Source: Site-B1 sp963827785
Lineage (GTDB): Bacteria; Bacteroidota; Bacteroidia; Flavobacteriales; Flavobacteriaceae
Direction of reading: 5' to 3'
NCBI GenBank assembly: GCA_963827785.1
Contig: CAWHCT010000004.1
Span: 1-64,000, forward strand
DNA: 64,000 nucleotides
In this document: in pieces, positions 1-7,941 of the stretch
Layout: every line of letters starts with the position of its first letter
Position numbering within the stretch: position 1 is the stretch's first letter
The notes under the pieces: model-generated
What the model was told of the DNA's origin: nothing
The model's database searches: none
Seen by the model: the letters and a program-made list of their open reading frames with translations, nothing else
Position numbers and translations under genes: made by a program

Positions 1-491
1 GTATTTTGATTTCTGCCTCAGAAATGATCAAACTAAGATCGCATCTGAAAATACTGGCTATTTCCCGTTTGGCTGTTTCATTGAATAAGTAAGACTTACT
101 GAAGGGTTTTCTATCCTTATAAGCTTGTTCTCTGGCTTTTCGCAAACAATGTAAATCTTTTGTATCTAAAATTCTCAAGGCTTTTGGACATTGTTCTTCC
201 ACTCGCCATCCAAATTGTTCCTCTGTCATAAACCTATCGAATAAAACAACATCGGGATTGAGAATCCTTTATAAAACTGTCAAATGTTGAACTATTTAGT
301 TCAATATCTTCCTGTAAAACCCCAATTTCATGTAAGTTAAAAGCCCTTTCATTTTTTAGCAAAGAACTAGAAAAAGTGATATCATACCCACTAGATTTGA
401 AAGTATAAATAAGTTGCATCATCCTGCTACCAGCAGCAGAACTTTTTGGTTCTGGCCATACAAATCCAATAATTAAAAGCTTTTTTGGCAC
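1..491 (-). CDS. Glycosyltransferase-like protein, 5' part only, frameshifted, runs off left edge
   Basis: The protein starts MPKKLLIIGFVWPEPKSSAA at 491. A short hydrophobic strand and a P-E-P-x-S-x-A-G-S-R-M loop resemble the N-terminal nucleotide-sugar region of GT4/GT-B glycosyltransferases. The frame is lost near 260-266. Past that point the -1 strand continues in another frame as NPDVVLFDRFMTEEQFGWRV and further to the window edge, so one extra base (or two missing) breaks an otherwise continuous gene. The C-terminal catalytic half lies outside the window. It is transcribed after the haem-binding protein gene, whose stop is 4 bases upstream. The glycosyltransferase family is a moderate-confidence inference from the fold-like pattern; the acceptor cannot be told. 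Confidence 0.5.
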
Positions 492-495
492 CTAT

Positions 496-969
496 CTATT
501 CCGGTTTTGGCAATAAGGAATAGCTTAATCTTACTTTTTCTGCCCAAGCTTTTACAGATTGAATCTGAGTATCCGATAATTTGGCATCTTTGTGTGTCCA
601 TGTATAAGAAGGCAATGGCATTTCCTTTTTTTCAACCATTTCGATCACTTCTTCCAACTTATGATCCTTTCTTTTTAATGAGTATTCAGCCCATTTAGAA
701 AAATTCAATTCCTTTTTACCATGCTCCACATGATCATTAAGCCAGTAGTTTACCGGTGTGATGTTGTTGTACCAAGGATATCTCGTAAAGTCACTATGAC
801 AATCATAACAAGCCTGTTTTAAAACCAAAATGACTTCATCCGGTGGATTTGTCTCTTCCATAAAAGCATTAATACTTGCTATTTCTCCCTGGTTTTTTTC
901 AGGTCCAAAAAATTGTGCTATCAATAATATGATCAGCAAAAAGAATAGAATTTTTTTAATAATCTTCAT
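496..969 (-). CDS. Haem-binding domain protein (CxxCH, membrane-anchored)
   Basis: About 157 residues. The start chosen is the ATG at 969 (MKIIKKILFFLLIILLIAQF), because it opens directly on an N-terminal membrane anchor; the longer frame to 1020 only adds residues ahead of that anchor. After the anchor comes a periplasmic domain with a single c-type haem motif CYDCH, followed by F-T-R-Y-P-W-Y and P-V-N-Y-W. This pattern fits the Bacteroidota 'haem-binding domain' family (Pfam Haem_bd). Its redox role is not known from sequence. It is divergent from the gene at 1006 and followed within 4 bases by the glycosyltransferase-like gene. Confidence 0.8.
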   Translation of the reverse strand: MKIIKKILFFLLIILLIAQFFGPEKNQGEIASINAFMEETNPPDEVILVLKQACYDCHSDFTRYPWYNNITPVNYWLNDHVEHGKKELNFSKWAEYSLKRKDHKLEEVIEMVEKKEMPLPSYTWTHKDAKLSDTQIQSVKAWAEKVRLSYSLLPKPE

Positions 970-1005
970 TTCAGTAATTTTAGTTATTAAAAATAAGAAA
1001 ATCTG

Positions 1006-1593
1006 TTGACTGAAGACCAATTATATGAAGAATTAAAATATGTCAATCATTGCCGGGACAACAGGTTGAAATATGCTCAATTGGTTATCAACGAGCCCGA
1101 ATTGATTCCTTTAGTGTTAAATTTTATATTCAGGACTGACGATAAAAGATCTCCAAGAGCTGCGTGGATGCTGGAATTCGCTGCCAGAGATAATTTGGAA
1201 CTTCTTATCCCTCATTTAGATAGAATTACTAGTGAAATGCATAAAGTCCATTTAGATTCTGCAGTAAGACCTATGGCTAAAATATGTGAATGTCTCATTG
1301 AAGCTTATTACTCTAAAAAAGATAATGCTGTAAAGCAAGCTTTAAATTCCAGTCACAAAGAAAAGATCATTGAATCTTGCTTTGACTGGCTAATTAAGGA
1401 TGAAAAAATTGCACCTAAAGCTTATTCGATGAACAGTCTATATTTATTAGGTAAAGAATACGCTTGGATACATCCTGAATTACTTTTGATCCTTGAGCAA
1501 GATTTCCATAAACAAAGCAGCGGATTTAAAGCCCGAGCCAAACATATAGTTAAGAAGATCAAAGCTTCAAAACAGACTCGAGATCTTCATTAG
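1006..1593 (+). CDS. Conserved hypothetical alpha-helical protein
   Basis: 195 residues, apparently starting with TTG at 1006 (MTEDQLYEELKYVNHCRDNR). No signal peptide or membrane segment. The sequence is a run of amphipathic helices, including segments such as P-R-A-A-W-M-L-E-F-A-A-R and L-I-P-H-L-D-R-I that look like HEAT-type repeats. I do not recognise a named family. Similar short helical proteins beside purB in Flavobacteriia are, as I recall, sometimes annotated after their neighbour as adenylosuccinate lyase, but nothing in this protein supports that activity. Its 3' end overlaps the convergent DUF1028 gene by 35 bases. Confidence 0.6.
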   Translation: MTEDQLYEELKYVNHCRDNRLKYAQLVINEPELIPLVLNFIFRTDDKRSPRAAWMLEFAARDNLELLIPHLDRITSEMHKVHLDSAVRPMAKICECLIEAYYSKKDNAVKQALNSSHKEKIIESCFDWLIKDEKIAPKAYSMNSLYLLGKEYAWIHPELLLILEQDFHKQSSGFKARAKHIVKKIKASKQTRDLH

Positions 1594-2539
1594 ATATTAC
1601 TAAAAGTTTGCTTTTAACAAGTCTTGAAGTCAGGGTTCTCCAGTTAGGATCCTTCATAAAAATTGCCTGTAAAATAGGTTTGGCACTTTTGAAATCTTTA
1701 TTGTTTAGCAAATTAATGGCATACCAATATTGCATTTCCAGGTTTTCAGGAAACAAATTCTGAGCCTTCATATAAAGTTCTTCAGCCTTTTTGGAGTTTC
1801 CTTCTTCCATAGCAAGATCACCTTTATTCATAAAATCATAAGCATTATGGATTTTGATTAATCGCTCCAATTCTTCCAAAGGGTTTTCATTATCTTCAAC
1901 CCTTAGATCCATAATGGTATCTTCCCAGGAGTTGCCTGTTGCTTTTCCTTTTACGATCAAAATTGAGGCCGATTGTTTCCCTCTGATATCTCCTTTTTCA
2001 GTTTGAGCTGCTTTCAAAGATGCCAAAATTCTTTCACTCAAAGGTCCCTCTGTATTTTCAAATGCGTTTGCCATGGCTTCCCAAACAGTATTATTCAGCA
2101 TCATATTGGCCTGAACCGAAAAATTTGATCCTTGTTTATGTCCGGCCTCTGCAATACATAATTTTCCTGTATGAGTAGCGACTTCTCCTTTTGCATTTAA
2201 AAAAGCAAACCTGCCTGTACATCTCACCTTTGTCGTTTTGAAGCAAAGCATTCAATGCTTGTTGAGGAGATAAGCCTTGTTCCATTAAAGTCAATCCTTT
2301 TGGACCATAACTGGGATTCACCAACGACTGCGTTGCCACTACTCCAACACCAGCTTCACCATAGACACTACACTGCCAACACTAAACCAGTGACTTTGTA
2401 CCGCAACACCTATGTCACCAGTAACTGAATCTCTTGCAACAATTGAGTAGGTATGGGTAAATGGTTCAGATTTTTTATATGATTGGGCACTTAGAAAATG
2501 AGGTGCAATTACAGCAATAATTATAAGAAATTTCTTCAT
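1559..2539 (-). CDS. DUF1028 family secreted protein with C-terminal TPR-like tail, two frameshifts
   Basis: The start at 2539 gives a signal peptide (MKKFLIIIAVIAPHFLSAQS), then T-Y-S-I-V-A-R-D and G-D-I-G-V-A-V-Q-S-H, the N-terminal hallmark of DUF1028, an Ntn-hydrolase-like family of unknown activity. Frame one ends at 2339. Inserting one G in the run read on the minus strand as ATGGTGAAGC (plus about 2355) restores M-G-E-A-G-V-G-V-V-A-T-Q-S. A second shift near 2209 (one extra T in GTTTGCT) leads into A-F-L-N-A-K-G-E-V-A. The C-terminal 100 residues form helical pairs resembling TPRs (A-E-E-L-Y-M-K-A-Q-N-L-F-P). The full-length product would be about 326 residues. Both shifts are single bases, so I treat the gene as probably intact in the organism. 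Confidence 0.7.
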
Positions 2540-2600
2540 TTTAAATGTATTTATGAACTAATATAAGTATTTTTAAGCTTATTAATAAGCTGTTAATAAC

Positions 2601-2608
2601 TATATTTG
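2601..2608 (+). promoter_or_regulatory. Putative -7 promoter element of purB
   Basis: TATATTTG matches the Bacteroidota TAnnTTTG -7 element and lies 24 bases before the purB ATG at 2633. No clear TTG element is seen 17-23 bases upstream, so this is a half-supported promoter. Confidence 0.45.
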
Positions 2609-2632
2609 AAACTTCAAAAAACAATTGTCACT

Positions 2633-3978
2633 ATGTCTTTAAATGAGTTAAATGCAATTTCTCCAATAGATGGGAGATATAGAAATAAGATCTATGAGCT
2701 GTAAATTTTTTTTCAGAACAGGCTCTTATTAAATATCGCGTTCTGGTGGAAATTGAGTATTTCATTGCACTTTGTGAAATACCATTACCTCAATTAAAAG
2801 AAGTTGATTCTAAAGTATTTGAAGATCTTCGAGCTATTCATAAAGATTTTTCTGAAGATGATGCTTTAGTTATCAAGGGAATAGAAAAAATTACGAATCA
2901 TGATGTAAAAGCCGTTGAATATTTCATTAAGGAAAAATTTGATGAATTAAAATTAGGAAAATACAAAGAATTCATACATTTTGGATTGACTTCACAGGAT
3001 ATAAATAATACAGCTATTCCATTAAGTTTAAAAGATGCAATGAACGATATTTATGTTCCTGAGTATTTTAGACTAGTCAATAAATTAAAAGAACTGGTCA
3101 AAGAATGGACTAATATTCCAATGCTGGCCAGAACACACGGTCAACCGGCTTCCCCTACCCGACTGGTAAAGAAATAGAGGTGTTTGTTGTACGATTAGAA
3201 GAGCAATTCAATTTATTGAATGATATTCCAAGTGCTGCAAAATTTGGTGGTGCTACCGGAAATTTTAACGCTCATAAAGTAGCTTATCCTGAAATTGACT
3301 GGAAAGAATTTGCATCCGGATTTATTCAGGAAAAATTAGGATTGCAGTCATTCTTCTTTCCAACCACACAAATTGAGCACTATGACCATATGGCTGCCTT
3401 ATTTGATTGTCTAAAAAGAATCAATACTATAATTACTGATTTGAACAGAGATTTTTGGTCATACATCTCAATGGACTATTTCAAACAAACCATTAAAAAA
3501 GGCGAGGTTGGTAGTTCTGCCATGCCACACAAAGTGAATCCGATTGATTTTGAGAATAGCGAAGGTAACTTGGGAATAGCTAATGCTGTCTTTGAGCATT
3601 TATCGGCTAAAGTTCCAATATCCAGGTTGCAAAGGGACCTTACAGACAGTACTGTTTTACGAAATGTTGGAGTTCCATTTGGCCATACAATAATCGCCTT
3701 TAAGTCTACTTTAAAGGGCTTGAATAAATTGTTATTGAATGAATCCAAATTCTGATGACGATTTGGAGAATAACTGGGCTGTTGTAGCCGAAGCTATCCA
3801 AACTATTTTACGTCGAGAAGGTTATCCTAATCTTATGAAGCCTTGAAAGGATTAACCAGAACCAACGAGGCAATTACCAAATCCTCTATTGCAAATTTTA
3901 TTGAAACTTTAAAAGTAAGTGATAAAGTAAAATCAGAATTAAAACACATCTACGCCGCAAAATTATACCGGAATATAA
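2633..3978 (+). CDS. purB: Adenylosuccinate lyase, interrupted by about five frameshifts
   Basis: PurB cleaves SAICAR to AICAR and adenylosuccinate to AMP plus fumarate, in the cytoplasm. Start ATG 2633 (MSLNELNAISPIDGRY). Family motifs are present across frames: T-S-Q-D-I-N-N-T-A, A-R-T-H-G-Q-P-A-S-P-T, and the fumarase/lyase signature S-S-A-M-P-H-K-V-N-P-I-D near 3510. The frame breaks near 2704 (one base missing after CTGT), 3167 (one G missing in CTGGTAAAG), 3755 (one extra or two missing), 3833 (one C missing in AATCTTATG) and 3948 (one extra T in ATCTACG). Correcting each gives one continuous protein of about 447 residues ending in T-P-Q-N-Y-T-G-I at 3978. The conserved residues are undamaged, which argues for base-call errors rather than decay. 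Confidence 0.85.
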
Positions 3979-3987
3979 TTTAAATCG

Positions 3988-4167
3988 ATGTTTTTAACCA
4001 ATAAGCAAACCATCTTATTAACAGCTATAGTTACAGCTTGCTTTTTTCTTGCAGGTGTGCTGGACATCTTGGATAATTTTATGGTAATATTTGTAATTCT
4101 GGTTGGATTTTTAACCGTTATAATCAATTTGATCCTTGCCCTAAAGAACAAAAAAAATCCCGATTAA
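3988..4167 (+). CDS. Small two-helix membrane protein (59 residues)
   Basis: ATG at 3988, ten bases after the corrected purB stop. The product MFLTNKQTILLTAIVTACFF continues to a second hydrophobic stretch (F-M-V-I-F-V-I-L-V-G-F-L-T-V-I-I) and a basic tail, i.e. two predicted transmembrane helices. The stop codon lies inside the loop of the terminator that follows, so the reading frame fits the transcript end closely. I do not recognise a family. Co-transcription with purB is likely from the spacing. Confidence 0.55.
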   Translation: MFLTNKQTILLTAIVTACFFLAGVLDILDNFMVIFVILVGFLTVIINLILALKNKKNPD

Positions 4168-4182
4168 ATCGGGATTTTTCTT
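4157..4182. terminator. Rho-independent terminator after the purB unit
   Basis: AATCCCGAT / ATCGGGATT stem with a TAA loop, then TTTTTC. It sits between the convergent purB unit and DUF4252 operon and could act in both directions. Confidence 0.8.
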
Positions 4183-4200
4183 TTTACTGACTTTTATTTC

Positions 4201-4746
4201 CTATTTGAAGAAATCTGTTATTCCTTTTAACTGATCTTCGTCAATATCTGCGTTCTGCATAGCATCAACCAGTTTTACCATATTGTCCGGTTGCATATTC
4301 TTGCCCAGCACACGGAGAATTCCAAAACCTTGATCATTTGCATTTCCAAAAACAATTAACTCATCTATTTTAGTTTCATTTCCTAAATATTTGATGATCA
4401 CCTTTCCATCTTCATTATTCCCCATTCGCATTAACTCTTTGTATTTTTTGTCTTTAAGTATAGAATTTACTTTCTGTAATTCTGCTTTATATTCAACTTC
4501 ATTACCCTCTTTCATTCTATAGCCTAAGAAGTTTAATCTTTTCACTGAGTTATAAGCTTGCTTTTGATCCTCTGTTAATTTAGATTCATCAAAACTCACT
4601 ACTGTTGTTGGCAGACTAATTGTTGTGAAATTATTGGTTTCCTGATTGTCTACAAAATAACTTTGTAAAGAAGGTCCTTGATTACAACTAATGATAGTTG
4701 TAATCAAGAAACATCCTATGATTAATTTTAAGATTGGTGTCTTCAT
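4201..4746 (-). CDS. DUF4252 domain lipoprotein
   Basis: 181 residues. The N-terminus MKTPILKLIIGCFLITTIIS ends in a lipobox cysteine (I-I-S-C-N), so an outer- or inner-membrane lipoprotein is expected. The rest matches DUF4252: a K-E-L-M-R-M-G-N-N core, then an I-D-E-L-I-V-F-G strand. It is the last gene of the ECF sigma operon and a paralogue of the gene at 4750, separated by three bases. Its function is unknown. Position at the end of a sigma/anti-sigma-like operon suggests a product of that regulon rather than a regulator. Confidence 0.8.
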   Translation of the reverse strand: MKTPILKLIIGCFLITTIISCNQGPSLQSYFVDNQETNNFTTISLPTTVVSFDESKLTEDQKQAYNSVKRLNFLGYRMKEGNEVEYKAELQKVNSILKDKKYKELMRMGNNEDGKVIIKYLGNETKIDELIVFGNANDQGFGILRVLGKNMQPDNMVKLVDAMQNADIDEDQLKGITDFFK

Positions 4747-4749
4747 AAC

Positions 4750-5328
4750 CTAAATCCTTTTCTTTTCTTTACCTGCCTTTTCCAACTGATTTCCACCTGG
4801 AATATCCATTTTGTTTGTCAATTTAGAAATTTGTTTTAGGTCAATGTCCCCTGTTAATGTCAGTAAAACAGTTTCGAATTCACGTTTTTGGCCATTAATT
4901 GTTACGTCTGCATCTTTTGTGACTTCTTTCAAGCCTGTAATAAACATTAGTAACTCGCTAACATGGTCTTCATTTTTACCTTCTTTAATATAGAACTTAA
5001 CGGTTTGTTCCCCATCCTTAATTCTCATGAGTTCCTGTAATTTAGCCTTGTTCAAATAACGGTCTACTTCGCCTTTCATTTTCGCAGAAATGGCTTCATC
5101 TCCAGTAGTCAGAACTTTTAAACTTGTTAGATTCTGGATCATATTAATGTAATCCTGAGATTCAGGATCATTTGTTTCTACATCAATTTTTGAAAGTAGT
5201 TTAAACATGTTCTGGTTAACTACTACTGATGTTACGCCGTCAAGGTCTTCAAATTGATCAAATATACTTTGAGCAAATGAAACTACCGGTAAAATGGCTA
5301 ATGCGAATATTAATACTAACTTTTTCAT
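4750..5328 (-). CDS. DUF4252 domain protein, secreted
   Basis: 192 residues with a signal peptide (MKKLVLIFALAILPVVSFAQ). DUF4252 features: F-D-Q-F-E-D-L-D-G-V-T-S-V-V-V-N at the mature N-terminus, L-Q-E-L-M-R-I-K-D-G, then V-S-E-L-L-M-F-I-T-G-L. The K-L-Q-E-L-M-R segment parallels K-Y-K-E-L-M-R in the downstream paralogue, which points to a tandem duplication. Its tail is basic (E-K-K-R-I). The upstream neighbour is the anti-sigma-like gene 13 bases away. Function unknown. Confidence 0.8.
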   Translation of the reverse strand: MKKLVLIFALAILPVVSFAQSIFDQFEDLDGVTSVVVNQNMFKLLSKIDVETNDPESQDYINMIQNLTSLKVLTTGDEAISAKMKGEVDRYLNKAKLQELMRIKDGEQTVKFYIKEGKNEDHVSELLMFITGLKEVTKDADVTINGQKREFETVLLTLTGDIDLKQISKLTNKMDIPGGNQLEKAGKEKKRI

Positions 5329-5340
5329 AATTCTTGTTGT

Positions 5341-5808
5341 TTACTTGTTTTTATAAATTTTATTTGTTGTTTCTCCAAAAGCGCCTACATAAGCAATGTT
5401 TTCAGCACCTTTAGTGAAGTTTGAAGACAAAAGATTCACACTAGATGTTCCTTTATTAAAATTCATAGATAATAAACTTAATGCCTCCATTGTTTGTTGA
5501 GCCAATACTGGATCAATTTCATCGTTTGACCTTGTATTTTGAATATATACACCAAACATAAGAACTGCAACTGCTGCGACAGAAATCCATTTGTACAACG
5601 CATATGTGTTTTTAGTTTTTAATGGAACGTCTTTGGTAAATTGCTCTTCTTTAGTAACCAAAAAGTACTGGAACATTGGTTTATAAACTTCTAAGTGAGG
5701 GGCTACAGTTTCTTGAGAAAAATAGTCTCTTAACTGTTGTTCTTCCTCCAAAGTAGTTTCTCCGTTTTCGTACTTTTCAATTAATATTTCTATATTATTT
5801 AACACCAT
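5341..5808 (-). CDS. Single-pass membrane protein, probable anti-sigma-like partner
   Basis: 155 residues. A cytoplasmic N-terminal half rich in Glu (I-E-K-Y-E-N-G-E-T-T-L-E-E-E-Q-Q-L) is followed by one transmembrane helix (W-I-S-V-A-A-V-A-V-L-M-F-G-V-Y-I) and a 50-residue outer segment. The N-terminal half resembles the zinc-less anti-sigma-like proteins that follow ECF genes in Flavobacteriia. It overlaps the sigma gene by 14 bases, which implies translational coupling. The anti-sigma role is inferred from position and topology only. Confidence 0.65.
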   Translation of the reverse strand: MVLNNIEILIEKYENGETTLEEEQQLRDYFSQETVAPHLEVYKPMFQYFLVTKEEQFTKDVPLKTKNTYALYKWISVAAVAVLMFGVYIQNTRSNDEIDPVLAQQTMEALSLLSMNFNKGTSSVNLLSSNFTKGAENIAYVGAFGETTNKIYKNK

Positions 5809-6304
5809 AACTATGTGTATTTGTTAATTGTTCTCTAATTGCTTTTCTTGCTCTGGATAATGTCACTCTTACTGCTGTATTATTCATTTCCAACATTTTT
5901 GCTATTTCTTCCAGATCATACTGTTCTATGTCTCTTAACTGTATCACAATTTTTTGTTGTTCTGGTAAGCTTTCAATTATTTTTCCAACCCAACTAATAC
6001 TGTCGTTTAATTCAACCTGCTTTTGCAGGGATACATTCTCATCTTTATAATTGCTATGCACAATTTTTAAATTATGCGCATGCTTTGATTTTAGTTTATC
6101 CAGACAAAAATTCTTTGTCATTGTCATTGAAAAAGCTTCAACATTTTTATAATTCTGTATTTGCTCTTTATTCTTCCATAGCTTCATCAACACTTCTTGT
6201 GTTGCATCCTCAGCTTCTTCCCTTGATATTAACAACCGTTTTGCTAAACGGAATATCTTATCTTTAAATGGCACAACTATATTTAAAAATTCTGCCTGAT
6301 TCAT
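5795..6304 (-). CDS. ECF-type RNA polymerase sigma factor
   Basis: 169 residues from the ATG at 6304 (MNQAEFLNIVVPFKDKIFRL). Upstream in-frame ATGs at 6346 and 6367 exist, but this start aligns with the usual beginning of region 2. Region 2 shows A-E-D-A-T-Q-E-V-L-M-K-L-W, and region 4 shows L-P-E-Q-Q-K-I-V-I-Q-L-R-D-I-E-Q-Y-D-L-E-E-I-A followed by an HTH (N-T-A-V-R-V-T-L-S-R-A-R). It is the first gene of the operon sigma, anti-sigma-like, DUF4252, DUF4252, read away from the divergent S41 protease gene. Confidence 0.9.
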   Translation of the reverse strand: MNQAEFLNIVVPFKDKIFRLAKRLLISREEAEDATQEVLMKLWKNKEQIQNYKNVEAFSMTMTKNFCLDKLKSKHAHNLKIVHSNYKDENVSLQKQVELNDSISWVGKIIESLPEQQKIVIQLRDIEQYDLEEIAKMLEMNNTAVRVTLSRARKAIREQLTNTHSYGVK

Positions 6305-6447
6305 TTGTTTGGTTTGGTTAATCCTTAGCTTTTTACTGCTATTCATTATTACGACGATTGATAGCAATATTTGTTACAATTTATTTTTATATTACAATAA
6401 TGTAATTAATTTTAGAGTTTTAATACCAAAATTTGAAAAAGAAAAAT

Positions 6448-7908
6448 ATGCAATTACTCAAAAAAATTGTAATACTCGGGTGTGTCATTACTTTATTTAT
6501 TGGTTGTTTCAGCGATTTTGATGACGATATAACTGCCAACTCCAATATTAAAAGCTTTATTTGGAAAGGGATGAATTTATACTATTTGTATAAAGACAAT
6601 GTCCCGGATTTGGCCAATGACCGCTTTTCATCAGATATTGATTTCCAGGAATATTTAAATATGTTCACTAGTCCAGAAGGTTTGTTTGAAAGTTTGATCT
6701 ATGATCGTCAAAATGTCGATAAGTATAGTGTAATACTGGATGACTACATTGCATTTGAACAATTCCTGGGTGGAACTTCTGTTAGTGATGGAATGGATTT
6801 TGATCTGCGTTTGGTTCCCGGAAGTGATACAGATGTATTTGGATTTGTTAGATATGTAATGCCCAATACGAGTGCTGAATCACAGGGACTGGAAAGAGGA
6901 GACGTATTCTACACAATTAATGGTACACAATTGAATACAAATAACTATTTAGATATCTATAATTCGACTACCTATACTCTAGGATTAGGAACTTATGATA
7001 ATAATGGCACTCCTGAAACGGAGGATGATCAAATTATTCCCGGTACTGAAAGTGTTACTCTAACGAAGGCAGCCTATACAGAAAATCCTATTTTAGAAGC
7101 AGAAGTTATTAATGTAGATGGGAACAATATTGGGTACTTAATGTATAACTTCTTCAATCGAAATTTTGATGACCAATTAAATGATGCCTTTGGTACTTTT
7201 GCCAGCTCAAATATAACTGAACTGGTTTTAGATCTTCGTTATAATCCGGGAGGCTTCGTTAGTTCTGCCGTAAATTTGGGCAGTATGATCACCGGACAAT
7301 ATTACACTGAAGTTTTTTCAACAAATCAATGGAACAGCGAATGGCAGGCATTTTATGAAGAAACAGATCCTGAATCACTCATTTACAGATTTACAAATGA
7401 ACTGAATAGTGGTTCAACCTTAAATAGTCTTAATCTTAATAGAGTATATGTTTTAACAACAAGAAATTCAGCATCAGCCAGTGAATTGGTTATTAACTCG
7501 TTAAAACCATATATTGAAGTCATTCAAATTGGAACTGCAACAAGAGGAAAATATCAAGCTTCTACAACTATTTATGATTCACCTAATTTTAGAAGAGAAA
7601 ATGCCAACCCAAATCATACATATGCCATTCAGCCTTTAGTTTTTAAGTCAGCAAATAAAGATGGTATATCAGATTATGATAACGGTTTGGAGCCAAGTGT
7701 GACTTTAAGTGAAGATATTGGAAATCTTGGAATCTTAGGAGACGTGAATGAACCTCTTCTAGCTGAGGCCATCGCACAAATTCAAGGAACAGGAAGGTTT
7801 AGTATGCCTATTCAGATTCAAGAGCTTAAATCTCTTGGTAATAGACATAAATTCTCACCTATAAAAGATAGGATGTTTGTAGACAATGAATTTCCGGAAA
7901 GGAATTAA
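6448..7908 (+). CDS. S41 family C-terminal processing peptidase, lipoprotein
   Basis: About 486 residues from the ATG at 6448; a TTG five codons earlier is possible. MQLLKKIVILGCVITLFIGC is a lipoprotein signal with the lipobox Cys. An atypical PDZ-like domain follows (F-V-R-Y-V-M-P-N-T-S-A-E-S-Q-G-L-E-R-G-D), then the S41 protease core: L-V-L-D-L-R-Y-N-P-G-G, and N-S-A-S-A-S-E-L with the nucleophile Ser, then G-T-A-T-R-G-K with the general-base Lys. It probably trims envelope proteins from the membrane surface. It is monocistronic, ending at a strong terminator. Confidence 0.88.
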   Translation: MQLLKKIVILGCVITLFIGCFSDFDDDITANSNIKSFIWKGMNLYYLYKDNVPDLANDRFSSDIDFQEYLNMFTSPEGLFESLIYDRQNVDKYSVILDDYIAFEQFLGGTSVSDGMDFDLRLVPGSDTDVFGFVRYVMPNTSAESQGLERGDVFYTINGTQLNTNNYLDIYNSTTYTLGLGTYDNNGTPETEDDQIIPGTESVTLTKAAYTENPILEAEVINVDGNNIGYLMYNFFNRNFDDQLNDAFGTFASSNITELVLDLRYNPGGFVSSAVNLGSMITGQYYTEVFSTNQWNSEWQAFYEETDPESLIYRFTNELNSGSTLNSLNLNRVYVLTTRNSASASELVINSLKPYIEVIQIGTATRGKYQASTTIYDSPNFRRENANPNHTYAIQPLVFKSANKDGISDYDNGLEPSVTLSEDIGNLGILGDVNEPLLAEAIAQIQGTGRFSMPIQIQELKSLGNRHKFSPIKDRMFVDNEFPERN

Positions 7909-7912
7909 TAAT

Positions 7913-7939
7913 GAAAAAACCGCTTGAGGCGGTTTTTTC
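7913..7939. terminator. Bidirectional terminator between S41 protease and btuB
   Basis: GAAAAAACCGC / GCGGTTTTTTC stem with a TTGAG loop. The A- and T-runs on both sides allow it to serve both convergent genes. Confidence 0.9.
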
Positions 7940-7941
7940 AT

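Noticed and set aside
2633..3978. Calling purB a decayed pseudogene
   Set aside because: All catalytic motifs are intact, shifts are of both signs and only one base, and other frameshifts in the window have the same form. Error is the simpler reading.
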